Shown: in pieces, positions 12,101 through 19,810 of the stretch
Position numbering within the stretch: the stretch's first letter is position 1
Layout of the letters: each line of letters begins with the position of its first letter
Source: Meghimatium bilineatum
Taxonomy: Eukaryota; Mollusca; Gastropoda; Stylommatophora; Philomycidae
Direction: 5' to 3'
DNA: 64,000 nt
NCBI GenBank assembly: GCA_034231615.1
Contig: CM067298.1
Location: 5,263,799 to 5,327,798 of the forward strand
The notes under the pieces: model-generated
Seen by the model: the letters and a program-made list of their open reading frames with translations, nothing else
Told to the model about the DNA's origin: nothing
Database searches by the model: none
Position numbers and translations under genes: made by a program

Positions 12101-13562
12101 TTGCTTTTACTCTATATGGCATGGAGCTGCCAACCCATACCTTCCTTAATCACTGATTTTGACATGCATGGAAGATATATATAGTGTTGCTATTCTTTAT
12201 TTCCCTTTCAGGCTTCGGTAACACCCAGGCAATAGTGATTATTAAGTTGTGTATTTGTCACACCATTTTTAAACTGTCTTGTATACTGTTATTTATTTGT
12301 GTATACACATACCATAGGGTCTCTGCCTTCATTGTAGAGCTAATCAACTTTGTGTTTTATGTAAATATTATTCTCACGCCATGGGCTGCTAGAAATTTAA
12401 TAAGTATCTGAAAGAGTTAAATGTGAAACGTGTTGTTTACTTATATCAGAAGGAGTCATTGTTATTCTTTGACCATATTATGAGATGGGAAAGTTTGGAG
12501 AGCACTGTTATAACAGGCAAGATTAGCTTGTAGCACGCCGTCATCGCCATGAGGCATCCGTTGCTATGCACTCATGTAACTACAAGAAACATGACATATA
12601 TGGTTCACGTGACCAAGAATCAGCGACACCTAGATTATCTATATTCTATTTATTTTTCTTACACTTCATTTGTAATGAGGTAGTAGATGTAGTTTTAATT
12701 TCTAGTCATCTCTCCCAATCAGCACGTATTGGGTTGAAATGGAAGTCCTTTTCAGTGAAATTATTATAGATTGTGATTCTGATGATGATGAATTCTTAGG
12801 AATTACATTTACTTTCACAGGTGATAATAGTAACACATTAGTTTTGTTATGAAATTACATCTCAAAGATGATAATAGTAACACATTAGTTTTGTTATGAA
12901 ATTACATCTCAAAGATGATAATAGTAACACATTATTTTTGTTATGAAATTACATCTCATAGGTGAAAAGGTGCAATATCCACTATCCTACATCTCTTTGT
13001 CATCCATGGGGTTTATTTGATAGACAACAGTAAGAAATTGAGACAAGATAGGACAATGATGGTTATTTTTTTACAGGTTGTCAGTCTACCCTCCAACCTT
13101 CCTTAATCGCCTCCTATGACATGCCTAGAAATAAGACAGTGGCACTATTGTTTGCACCCTGAACTAGAAGTTCAGGCTACTGTTGCCATACAAGAGATCT
13201 TAATGTATAGAAATGTGGTATGTTATAAAAGTCACAATATACCTATAAAGATATAAACATATATACTTACAAATAAAGTACCATCAACATCATAGATGGA
13301 TGTGTCAGGTAGAAAGGTGCAGATATCACAGCCAAGCTGTAAACCATGACAACACATTCCATTCTCCAGACCACATCCTGGCAATCTGTAATAGTTTGAG
13401 AATGAGCAATATGCCGCAGTTGTGTGAACAGACCTTTTCACTGTACTAACATATTTACAAATGTATTGACTATTTCAAGTCTGTGAACTATTTTGATTTG
13501 ATTTTCTGTTTAGGCTGTATCAAGGCTTGGAATGGATCACTTCCCATATACACAGACGATGA
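154..13562 (+). CDS. ARL5: ARL5, ARF-like small GTPase (complete, six exons)
   Basis: Joining exons 154-199, 6167-6227, 6903-7050, 8333-8416, 11395-11546 and 13514-13562 gives 540 nt, a 179-residue protein plus stop, the usual ARL5 length. The protein starts [12 protein letters not shown], with Gly2 available for N-myristoylation. Motifs in order: P-loop GLDNAGKT (residues 23-30), switch 1 TSPTIG (44-49), WDIGGQE (65-71), NKQD (125-128) and CCGLTGEG (157-164). All five introns are GT-AG and every phase matches. The ATG has a good context (A at -3, G at +4). ARL5 proteins are GTP-regulated switches at the trans-Golgi and are known to recruit the GARP tether for endosome-to-Golgi traffic; that role is family knowledge. 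The sequence distinguishes ARL5 from other ARLs by the [16 protein letters not shown] and [10 protein letters not shown] stretches. Introns 1-5 are 5967, 675, 1282, 2978 and 1967 bp, and all except the second are repeat-rich. I cannot say whether it is closer to vertebrate ARL5A or ARL5B. Confidence 0.96.
350..456 (-). mobile_element. 3' end remnant of a LINE (antisense, ARL5 intron 1)
   Basis: On the minus strand this reads ...[20 protein letters not shown] then stop. The pattern AQDR-x-x-x-x-x-V is typical of the C-terminus of RTE/L2-like reverse transcriptase ORFs. The 54-bp array begins immediately upstream of it on that strand. It is short, so the family is not resolved. Confidence 0.4.
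457..1126. repeat. 54-bp minisatellite, about 12 copies
   Basis: The unit begins AAACCAACTGTACAAGAGAA and repeats every 54 bp with few changes (GGGGGAC/GGTGGAC variants). Because 54 is divisible by 3 and the unit lacks stops in several frames, it creates long spurious ORFs on both strands (QLYKRT... and [11 protein letters not shown]...). It lies in ARL5 intron 1. Confidence 0.95.
1174..1497 (-). other. Antisense ORF with signal-peptide-like start and 15-residue repeats
   Basis: The minus-strand 107-codon frame starts [19 protein letters not shown], which looks like a signal peptide. It continues through three repeats of the type [15 protein letters not shown] (encoded by the 45-bp array at 1248-1386) and ends at TAA. 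I recognise no family. It lies antisense inside ARL5 intron 1, so it may be a chance frame kept open by the 45-bp unit, or a fragment of a secreted repetitive protein. Confidence 0.2.
1248..1386. repeat. 45-bp tandem repeat, about 3 copies
   Basis: The unit CATAAACATTGATGTCACCT... repeats at 45-bp spacing with one or two substitutions per copy. The length is divisible by 3, so it stays open in frame on both strands. Confidence 0.9.
1553..1622. repeat. GA/GT-rich low-complexity tract
   Basis: Imperfect GAGA and GTGT runs in ARL5 intron 1. No other signal is seen between 1500 and 1720. Confidence 0.7.
1735..1915 (+). mobile_element. SINE-B fragment
   Basis: It contains GGCACAAATACAATTGTGGC, then ATTCTCTGGACTACATCCTG and CTACTACAAGAGAGATCCAG. 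The same string of blocks recurs at 29575-29735, 32668-32745, 44605-44670 (plus) and 50878-51025, 60124-60290 (minus). The family is unnamed here; it has no visible coding sequence. Confidence 0.7.
1916..4722 (+). mobile_element. I/Nimb-like LINE (RT C-terminus + RNase H), split by an insertion
   Basis: The element occupies 1916-2415 and 3738-4722. Left part: the end of a reverse transcriptase (LDQLSIWC..., [25 protein letters not shown]) with a frameshift before [17 protein letters not shown]. Right part: continues in frame [19 protein letters not shown], then RNase H with VIYTDGS, DSQS and [14 protein letters not shown] (the open frame 3768-4574). An RNase H domain after the RT is characteristic of I-group LINEs, including the Nimb type known from molluscs; the clade assignment is inference. 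It ends near an AAG-rich tail at about 4710. It is 5'-truncated and frameshifted, hence inactive. Confidence 0.85.
2416..3737 (+). mobile_element. Element X copy 1: 1.32-kb insertion with 13-bp TSD and A-rich tail
   Basis: Exactly flanked by CAGGTAGCACAAG at 2403-2415 and 3738-3750. Removing it restores a continuous retrotransposon reading across the site. It ends ...GAACGAAAAACAAACAAA, an A-rich tail suggesting retroposition. Inside (about 2936-3260) are three imperfect subrepeats of roughly 106 bp, each with GAGAGAAAGGGTTC and CCCAACTCTA. It is GC-richer than its surroundings. No long ORF or known domain is seen. A diverged second copy lies at 17730-18713. Confidence 0.8.
4723..4968 (+). 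repeat. SINE-B 3' fragment and associated repeat
   Basis: GAGAGATCCAGTGGAAGTTTGAGAATG matches the SINE-B 3' end. The downstream block AGGTAGTAATGACGCACGTATACACAA recurs at about 44800-44822 (AGGTAATAATGATGCACG...), so both sites carry the same longer repeat. Confidence 0.55.
4970..6036 (-). mobile_element. 5'-truncated LINE with C-terminal zinc finger (copy 1), 11-bp TSD
   Basis: Minus-strand RT C-terminal half: [14 protein letters not shown] (the YADD catalytic box), [49 protein letters not shown]. It ends with a C2H2-like finger [15 protein letters not shown]...SHLKMH. The 3' end is a short UTR with a (CAT)n tail at 4970-4982. It is flanked by TATGCCTGAAT at 4959-4969 and 6037-6047. One frameshift precedes the finger. 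It lies in ARL5 intron 1, 130 bp from exon 2, antisense to the gene. Copy 2 is at 14436-15236. Confidence 0.88.
6167..6227 (+). CDS. ARL5: ARL5 exon 2 (P-loop)
   Basis: Acceptor CTACAG, donor GTAAGT. It encodes [20 protein letters not shown], which holds the nucleotide-binding P-loop, and splits the Phe codon TT/T with exon 3. Confidence 0.96.
6286..6540 (-). mobile_element. SINE-A, near full length
   Basis: Reverse complement of the family best seen at 54080-54350. It begins (minus strand) GGGGACCGAAAGAATAGTG, has GGTCAAACGTACCCAGAAG and the shared core CCAGACTAAATCCTGCTAAT, and ends GAAGAAGAAG. About 250 bp. It sits in ARL5 intron 2. Confidence 0.75.
6903..7050 (+). CDS. ARL5: ARL5 exon 3 (switch 1 and switch 2)
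   Basis: Acceptor TTTCAG, donor GAG|GTTAGA. It encodes residues 37-85, including [11 protein letters not shown] (effector loop) and [14 protein letters not shown]. The reading frame runs on into the intron for about 30 codons, which is not coding. Confidence 0.96.
7130..7700 (+). mobile_element. Degraded LINE RNase H fragment
   Basis: Reads VLDGSV (TDGS position), then [19 protein letters not shown]-like residues and a tail [13 protein letters not shown], with several stops. The order HAGV-x-x-NE-x-AD matches the I/Nimb-like RNase H at 3738-4722. It is in ARL5 intron 3. Confidence 0.6.
7701..8332. other. Intron 3 remainder, no recognised content
   Basis: I see no coding signal. An 18-bp string ACAGGGCCCACCAAAAGT/GCT is duplicated at about 8089 and 8115. 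The rest is unassigned. Confidence 0.4.
8333..8416 (+). CDS. ARL5: ARL5 exon 4
   Basis: Acceptor TTTACAG, donor GAG|GTGGGA. It is 84 nt in phase 0 and encodes residues 86-113, [17 protein letters not shown] followed by [11 protein letters not shown], the beta-4/alpha-3 part of the G domain. Confidence 0.95.
8775..9235 (-). mobile_element. LINE family B, 3' end fragment
   Basis: Minus-strand reading includes [15 protein letters not shown] and [15 protein letters not shown] blocks and ends near a CATCATCA tail (about 8778). The same sequence occurs at 42078-43095 (minus) and 62640-63330 (plus), where the protein pattern is clearer. RTE/L2-like C-terminus; clade uncertain. Confidence 0.7.
9236..10120. 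other. AT-rich intron 4 segment
   Basis: Very AT-rich at 9236-9420 (TTATATATTATATAATT and similar). The remainder to 10120 shows no clear gene or repeat. A GT/AT tract lies at about 9550-9600. Confidence 0.4.
10130..11000 (-). mobile_element. LINE RNase H domain and C-terminus, antisense
   Basis: The minus strand reads RNase H-like [19 protein letters not shown] (about 10800-10860) and, further 3', [34 protein letters not shown] and [11 protein letters not shown], the usual post-RNase H tail of such LINEs. It is broken by stops. A 26-bp duplication (TTGTAGGTGTTTAAGTTGTA...) lies at 10316-10375. Confidence 0.6.
11030..11270 (-). mobile_element. Second LINE C-terminal fragment, antisense
   Basis: The minus strand reads [20 protein letters not shown], parallel to [17 protein letters not shown] in the neighbouring fragment. 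It is therefore a separate, diverged copy of the same kind of element rather than one continuous element. Confidence 0.45.
11395..11546 (+). CDS. ARL5: ARL5 exon 5 (NKQD)
   Basis: Acceptor TTATAG, donor GG|GTATGT. It encodes residues 114-163 plus two bases of Gly164, with the guanine-specificity motif YANKQD and the ACCGLTGEG loop. A LINE-interrupted SINE lies in the next intron. Confidence 0.96.
11762..12225 (-). mobile_element. SINE-A copy split by a LINE insertion
   Basis: SINE-A sequence occupies 11762-11828 (3' end with TTCTTCTT) and 12026-12225 (5' part ending GGCTTCGGTAACACC). The halves are separated by the LINE fragment 11829-12025 with a 14-bp TSD. It is in ARL5 intron 5. Confidence 0.75.
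11829..12025 (+). mobile_element. LINE 3' end inserted in SINE-A, 14-bp TSD
   Basis: Reads QAWTRNIKD then [18 protein letters not shown], the conserved end of an RT ORF. Flanked by TAGTCTGGAGAATA (11815-11828) and TAGTCAGGAGAATA (12026-12039), 13 of 14 identical. It is a severely 5'-truncated insertion. Confidence 0.75.
12820..12963. repeat. 47-bp tandem repeat, 3 copies
   Basis: Unit GATGATAATAGTAACACATT... with ACATCTCAAA at its end, three near-identical copies in ARL5 intron 5. Confidence 0.9.
13085..13430. mobile_element. SINE-A fragments in opposite orientations
   Basis: 13085-13160 matches the reverse strand of the SINE-A 5' part (CCTTCCTTAATCGCCTCC...). 13285-13430 matches the forward strand from GGATGTGTCAGGTAGAAAGG to AATAGTTTGAGAATGAG. 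They are either two insertions or one inverted copy just upstream of ARL5 exon 6. Confidence 0.55.
13514..13562 (+). CDS. ARL5: ARL5 exon 6 (C-terminus and stop)
   Basis: Acceptor TGTTTAG. It completes Gly164 and encodes [15 protein letters not shown] then TGA. The family usually ends in SRIxxR or similar after LEWM/IxS, so the terminus is as expected. Confidence 0.94.
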
Positions 13563-14096
13563 CAGCTATTTTCATAAAGATATTTTTCTTGTCATTTACG
13601 TAATTCATACATTTATAGCTGCATTGCCACTACCAGTTACTTGTTTGAAATGAAAGTTTTCCAATATATTTTAAAACTTGATTGTACATAATATGCGTTG
13701 ATCTATCGAGTTTATGTTATGATTGTGTTGTTGTGGGTTGGTTTTGAATATATAATGTACTAATCCTCCACACTATTGTTTTTGTTGTTTCTTTTTACTT
13801 CGTGTACAACTAAATATTTGTTCTGAACTAGAGCAATGATATCTACCCTAACCACCTTACTGCTGTTTCTGACAGGAAAATGCTTCTCCGTCCATGGCCA
13901 GATTAATGGAACACATTATATGGAACAAAACAACAGCTCACAAACATTTGCATATATCACACAATGGCATTGGGTCAAAGGGCATGAGCTCATGGACTGC
14001 TGGATTAGCAACCAACCAACCTACTGCTGTATCTATCCTGTTCGCACAGAAACATTCATATCTGACATCTTCTGATTTGCTCACGCAAGAAATAAA
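13563..14096 (+). other. Probable ARL5 3' UTR, carrying a dispersed repeat
   Basis: From the TGA to the first AATAAA. It includes the string GGGTCAAAGGGCATGAGCTC...GGATTAGCAACCAACCAAC (about 13971-14022), which recurs at 19316-19370. The UTR therefore probably incorporates a repeat. No transcript data are available. Confidence 0.4.
14091..14096 (+). terminator. Candidate poly(A) signal of ARL5
   Basis: AATAAA, the first exact match downstream of the ARL5 stop codon (about 530 nt). Confidence 0.35.
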
Positions 14097-14435
14097 ATTG
14101 AATGGAATATTGGTCATTAATATGCAGTATTAAATTCTAAATGATAAGTAAACAATATAAAAATAATGCTTGTTTAAAGAAAAAAAAGTCAGATTAACCA
14201 GATCGCAATTAGAGTCGCCGTTATTACTTGCCCCTTACAGCCGCCGGCAGTGAAATCATTGATGATTTCACAATAAAACCACATAAATTCTGTAGAATTT
14301 AGCTTTCTTTATAGGGTTCTCACTTCAGAAAATTTAAAAACCAAAGTAATTTTAAAATATTTGTTTCTTGGTTTGTTGTTTTGTTATAATTATTAGTTTT
14401 TTGGTGAATAAAATGTCTTTACCACTTTCTTATAC

Positions 14436-15236
14436 ACTCTCTCTCGCGATGTCAACATTGATGTGGAAATTAACAAGAGACTGGCAAAAGCTAGTGCTGT
14501 ATTTGGCGGATTACGCAAAAATGTATGGGACAGAAGAGGTATAAGAACAACCACCAAACTACAAGTATATCATGCTGCTGTTATACCAACCTTACTATAC
14601 GCCTGCGAAACGTGGACAGTGTATGCTAGACATGCAAGAAAGTTAAATCATTTCCATCTTACCTGCCTACGTAAATTACTAAACATCCATTGGTGGGACA
14701 AAGTACCAGACTACGAGGTCTTGGAAAAATCAACCTCAATAAGCATCCACACAATACTTATGAAGGCGCAGGCACGCTGGGCAGGCCATCTTGTGCGTAT
14801 GGAGAACTCGCGATTGCCAAAACAAATATATTATGGAGAACTCAAGGCAGGATTTCGAAAAGCTGGTGGACAGAAAAAGCGTTTCAAAGACACGCTCAAG
14901 TCATCCTTGAAACATCTTAACATTGACGTAGGCGCTTGGGAGAGCCTCGCTCAGGATAGAACGGCTTGGCGTTACAGCATTAGAACGGGAGCACTAGCGG
15001 CAGAAGAATTCAGACAAGAAACTGCAAGACAGAAGCGGACACGTAGAAAAGAAAAAACATCTCAACCTCACACAGATACCTTCTATTGTTGTCAATTCTG
15101 TAAAAGAACATTTTGTGCGCGCATTGGACTTGCTAGTCATTTAAAAACGCACTATTAACTTTATTATTTTATTATTTATTGTTATTATTATTATGGTTGA
15201 GTTTTTGGTCATCGTCGATCACGACGGACGAACATC
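14436..15236 (+). mobile_element. 5'-truncated zinc-finger LINE (copy 2)
   Basis: Open frame 14463-15158, 231 residues: [62 protein letters not shown] and a terminal finger [15 protein letters not shown]...SHLKTHY. Near-identical to 4970-6036 but without its frameshift, so it is the younger or better preserved copy. The 3' UTR (about 95 bp) ends GACGGACGAACATCAT. The catalytic YADD is missing because of truncation. Confidence 0.88.
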
Positions 15237-15244
15237 ATACATCT

Positions 15245-15450
15245 GGTATCACACACACGTACAAAAATGACACCAATATACACAGTATTCAATTCTTTAT
15301 TTATATGTGCATATGTTATTTAAATATCTCTAACAACAAACAAGTTATCGTGTTTTCAGAAAAGGGTACCAACAATAATGCTAATTCTCAAAAAAGAATC
15401 CAGCTCCAGGGGGAAAATTTGGTTTTTTGTTTACAGTGTGCTAAAGGCTA
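15245..15450. repeat. Dispersed repeat, pair with 26630-26835
   Basis: Shared blocks include TATTTAAATATCT, GTTATCGTGTTTTCA/GTTATTGCATTTTCA, AAAAAGAATCCAG and the end CTAAAGG. About 200 bp and diverged. Function unknown. Confidence 0.6.
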
Positions 15451-15486
15451 AAAGACATGACACCTTATTGAAGACCTTACTTGAAG

Positions 15487-15755
15487 GTAAGGGTCTCCCT
15501 CTTCTTACATCGGCCATGTTCTCAGAATGAACAGCCTAAGAATTCCCCAGCAATCACTATATTGGGTGCCACCTGGAGTAAGAAGAAGAGGGAGACCTAG
15601 AGAAACTCTACGAAGAACCATTAATAGAGAAGGCATGTCAATGAACCTAAACAACACGCAACAATTGAAAGACCTGGCAACACAAAGACAGAAATGGAAA
15701 GCTATGGTTTCTGCCCTATGCGCCGCCTATGGCCCTGGAGGAACATAACATAACA
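15487..15755 (+). mobile_element. LINE family C, 3' end, with 8-bp TSD and a small inversion
   Basis: Open frame MNSLRIPQQSLYWVPPGVRR...LCAAYGPGGT, almost identical to the end of the LINE at 24509-25548. Flanked by ACTTGAAG at 15479-15486 and 15756-15763. Its first bases GGTCTCCCTCTTCTTA are the reverse complement of an internal part of the same LINE, consistent with twin priming or template switching. Confidence 0.8.
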
Positions 15756-15763
15756 ACTTGAAG

Positions 15764-16435
15764 TTAAAGTCAAAGGGAAGCGAACAAGACTGGCAAGAGG
15801 TAGGAAGAGATACAAGAGGGAGAGTAACATCACAAGATGGACAGTTTAGTCTATCAGAGTGCACCACCAAAACAATTGGCAGGGGATGTTGCAGCCGATT
15901 TCGTTGTGGAGGTGGCACTTGATGATGATGATTATTTTCTAGGCAATTATAAATATGTTCAATAGTTGTCCAAATGTTAACACCAGCAAACACCACTGTT
16001 GTGATTAAATAAAAACCACACAAATCACTGTTGCCACTAAAATATATACAAAAATATCAGTGTCACCACTAAATTTAGTATTAAAAAAACCAAAACGTAC
16101 AGAAATTCACGTTAAAACCTGTAAATGCTGATGTACGCCCATACAACCGTAAAAAATATGGCAATTTATGGGCAGTTGATACCTATGAATAAGTAACTGT
16201 TATGTAAACCTACTAAACGGCCTGTAAAAAGAAAAATTGTAGATATACAAAGAGAGTGTTCAATCAGCTTTGAATTGGAACTGTGAGCTGCACACTCTGA
16301 TGGATTTATTGAGATGAGAACTGGAACACTTATGGACTTGTCTGGTGTGTGCTAATGATAGCTTGTAATAGAATAATATAATATATAGCTTAAAAATAGA
16401 ATAATTCCCCCCAAAAATGTATAAAATATATTTAT
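15764..16435. other. Intergenic, mostly unassigned
   Basis: At about 16240-16345 a LINE C-terminus reads LEHLWTCLVCAND, as in I/Nimb-like elements. 15900-15920 holds a short GATGATGAT tract. The rest has no recognisable content. Confidence 0.4.
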
Positions 16436-16690
16436 TGTCATTTTCACTTGTGCCAATAAAGCGTCATGGGGGAGAGGAAAGAATTGAATTGCAGTTGGCT
16501 GTCTTTGACCATTTGGGTCACAATGGCCATAGTCAACCTGTGGCTCTTTACGGTTTCTTTGATTGTCTCCACTGATCTAGTTCTTGGTCTTTTTCCTGCC
16601 TTGTAGCCCAGTCTGCTGTACACACGAAGGAATGGTTGTATTGGTTCCATCCTCATGAGGTGGCCAAACCACTTGATACTGTATGTTGTT
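16436..16690 (-). mobile_element. LINE 3' end fragment
   Basis: The minus strand reads MRMEPIQPFLRVYSRLGYKA, KRPRTRSVETIKETV and a VTQMVKDSQL-like end. This is the HxxRM / GRPxxRWxE pattern of LINE C-termini. Seventy open codons, 5'-truncated. Confidence 0.65.
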
Positions 16691-16767
16691 AAAATTTATG
16701 CACTTAGTACAATAGCTAAGTAAAGGATAATTGGTTTATGATGTATCACACAAAACTGGTGTTTTCT

Positions 16768-17470
16768 TTCTAGGACATGTTCATTTGTAGAGTACCTATG
16801 TTTAGTTTTTTTATTTGGGACATCTTAATTTGTAGAGTACCTTTGTTTAGTTTTCTATCTAGGACATCTTCTTTTGTGAAGGACCTCTGTTTAGTTTTCT
16901 ATCTAGGACATCTTCATTTGTAGAGTACCTCTGTTTAGTTTTCTATCTAGGACATCTTCATTTGTAGAGTAACTCTGTTTATTTTCTATTTGGGACATCT
17001 TTATTTATACAGTGATTTGTTTAGTTTTCTATCTATATGACATATCCTTTACAGTATGTTGTCCCCACAGCCACTCTGTAAGCCTTGTAGTTCTGTGCAA
17101 GTTGCCCAGCTTCTTCCAGTGTCATATTCAGTAGCTCTTTGATATCTTGTGTGTATCGTAGCCTTTGCTGTCTTTTGTTCTTGGAACTTTTATCTTCATG
17201 ATTAATCTTTCTAAACCATTATGTTTCTTTACATGTCATCCAAAATATGTTCACTAGTTTTTTTGTAATTTTGAGGAGCCATTCTTCTTCTATGTTCAGG
17301 TATTTGCAGACATCTGAGTTGGTTCATCATTCTGTCCATGATATTCTTAGCACCGTTCAATAAAATTTCATTTCTAATGCTGATATGTTCTTTTCTATCT
17401 TGGACATCTTCATTTGTGTAGTGTTCTGTTTAGTTTTCTTTCTAGGACATCTTTATTTGTACAGTGCTAT
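16768..17470. repeat. 44-bp tandem array, interrupted
   Basis: The unit TTTTCTATCTAGGACATCTT... occurs about six times at 16768-17036 and again about twice at 17394-17470. The intervening 17046-17392 is a LINE fragment, so the array was probably split by insertion. Confidence 0.8.
17046..17392 (-). mobile_element. LINE 3' end inside the 44-bp array
   Basis: Minus strand: NKRQQRLRYTQDIKELLNM, LEEAGQLAQNYKAYRVAVGT and TTYCKGYVI, a LINE C-terminus (AQD/N-x-x-x-Y/W-R pattern). It is degraded. Confidence 0.55.
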
Positions 17471-17729
17471 GTCTATGAAATATCCCATTCTTCTGTATAT
17501 TCAAATCTTAAGACATTGACTATTTACTCCAAAGGTTTATTAATTTTGTTCAAACCATAAATTATTATCAAATATATTTAACACTTAGCAGCTCTCATTT
17601 TTTGTGATGTCATCTGGATGTTAGTGTCTCATGTCATGGAATATAATTTTAACCCTTCCTTTTCTATCTTTGATAACTTCTGCTTTACTCCTGCCATGAT
17701 CTGTATAATGTGTTCCAACTACAGGGTGT

Positions 17730-18713
17730 CTCTAAAGCCACTGTACTCATTTGCATTACAGTCAATATCTCCAACATCACTGCGCCAAGGGGTGACCAAT
17801 GAAAATAACATGAAACGGTAGACGCATGGCGAGAGACAAAAAGATAACATACTGAGTACAATGAAAGGGCAGCGCCAAGTGCAAATAGAAAGGAAAAACA
17901 TTCCAAAGAAATCAGAACTACAAGCTTTGTTAGCTCGAGACAAGCTTCTAGTTATTGGTGTCCCTTACGGGCAGAGACCCAGACCCATTCGTGGACACCA
18001 GGCAAAGAAAGCAGTCCTGGCCTAACTCTAATGTCAAACTTTCCTATTCCAGAAACATGCTTGCGGAGAGAAAGGGTTCCGTACTCGATAGGCTCAGGCA
18101 CAAATGGGACAACGATAGCAACCCTGACCTAACTCTATTGTCAAACTTTCCTATACCGAAAACAGACTAGAGGAGAGAAAGGGTAGAGTACCTAGCCAAA
18201 ATGGGACAAGGTCGTTCAGCTCTAGAATATGCCTTGCTTCCAAACGCGTGGTTAAACTTGGCTGAGGGGTTCACGATGTCAGTGATTAACACCTCGGTTA
18301 AGAAGGCGAAGGAACCCAAGTCCAACTCTTCTGTCGAGTTCTTTTTAACTGGAACCAGGCTCGTGAATGAGAAGAGGTTCAGTACCCAATGGGCACAGAA
18401 TGTCACATTACACAAAATGAATTCACTGACTGTGGAACACCTCATGCGAGATAGATGTGAATGACATCGTCTCTGCAAAGAGTCATAACTCACCCGTGCG
18501 CCCATTGACAGATAGACATGCTAGGGAAACCCACTTTCCAAATTAAGGGCATGATGAAAATGGATGTGCTGGGCCTCGGATGTCCTGGCCACAAAGTGAG
18601 CCAACCGAGGTGCAAATAACAGTTCATTTGTCGAACTAGCAGTACAACGTACTTCACTCTCTCCGCAGAAATCACATGATGTATTTGTTGTGGTTATAAG
18701 AGAGCTAACACAG
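17730..18713 (+). mobile_element. Element X copy 2 (diverged)
   Basis: Aligns with 2590-3720 block by block: CAATATCTCC, ATGAAAGGGCAG, TTAGCTCGAGACAAGCTTCT, CAGAGACCCAGACC, two of the GAGAGAAAGGGTTC subrepeats, GGTTCAGTACCCAATGGGCA and GCAGAAATCACA. One subrepeat fewer than copy 1. No TSD was recognised. No ORF or domain is identifiable; the frames at 18201-18464 are not conserved with copy 1. Confidence 0.75.
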
Positions 18714-19130
18714 AAGAAGTATGATGTCATTGGTGTTACATTTACATTACTGAAGACATTATACCACATGAAAGTGGGAGTATTTAGCATGGACTTGTAT
18801 GATGTCATTGATTCTACATTTGTGAAACTAACATTAGTTTCAATGGCATATTGGGTAAAGTGGCTCATTGTGGCACAATAAAGTTATTTTTAAAGCAGAT
18901 TTTGGAACTTGTGCCTCAGAAAACTTCTGCCAAAAATTTTCTTGATGTCGTTTGTATATCTACCTCCATTACTAAACACTTGTTCCACTACAAATACTCT
19001 TTGTTCAGCAGTTGGCACTATTCTTGGTCAGATAAACGAATAAAAGTAACTCCAGCTAATAACAATCTGCTGAATCGCAGTGTACACTGGACCATACAAC
19101 AATACAACCTGCTGTATTTTTATTGATATA
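18714..19130. other. Unassigned intergenic sequence
   Basis: Contains a short local duplication of GTATGATGTCATTGGTGTTA / GTATGATGTCATTGATTCTA (about 18719 and 18797). Nothing else recognised. Confidence 0.4.
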
Positions 19131-19810
19131 TTGAGCAATGTTAAATCTTCATACCAACATTGAGTTATCAATATCAGACATGGACACTAGCAAAAGGACA
19201 AGAGAAAAAGCTTACTGCAAGTTAAATGAGATGTCTAAGAAAAGCAGGCAACAGAACACGAAGAGATGTGAGAATGAAGAGATTATAAGAACTGATGGAT
19301 GGAACAGCGAATGTTGGGTCAAAGGGCATGAGCCCATGGACCGCTGGATCAGCAACCAACCAACCAACAGCGAATGTGGTCAAATATATTGAATAACAGA
19401 GACTGAAATGGTTCGACCACTAATGAATCCTTATTGACCAGCAGCAGAGAATACAACATGAAAATGGAAACCGCAGGATACAGAGGAATGATCAAGAATA
19501 AGGTGGATGGAAGGAGTTACCAACATTCCGAGATGTTACTGCATATATTACAATATTACTGCATATCAGGTGACAAAACATGCCTTAGCCCAAAAACCGA
19601 GAATAATTTAATGCACAATTTTTCAGTTCTTGGCCATGCTACAGAGCTTGTGCATTGGCAGAGATACACTTAGATAAATTGGCTGGAATCGCAAATCTAT
19701 CCCAAATCATGCATACTGAGTGACTGAATGAATATGATTCAGAAATTAAAAACGGGCGTTGGGCATAAATGATGGGTGAAGCCATTGGGGAGGGTTAAAA
19801 ATGGGCATTG
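19130..19810 (+). mobile_element. LINE-derived fragments
   Basis: 19316-19370 carries the GGGTCAAAGGGCATGAGCCC...AACCAACCAACC repeat also found in the ARL5 3' UTR. 19625-19800 reads as a degraded RNase H segment and matches 39885-39985 (TGACT..GTGAATATGATTCAGAAA, then GATGGGTG..GTCATTGG). Confidence 0.5.

Noticed and set aside
13836..14133. Overlapping 79-codon ORFs downstream of ARL5
   Set aside because: They overlap a dispersed repeat (GGGTCAAAGGGCATGAGC...) and the probable 3' UTR.
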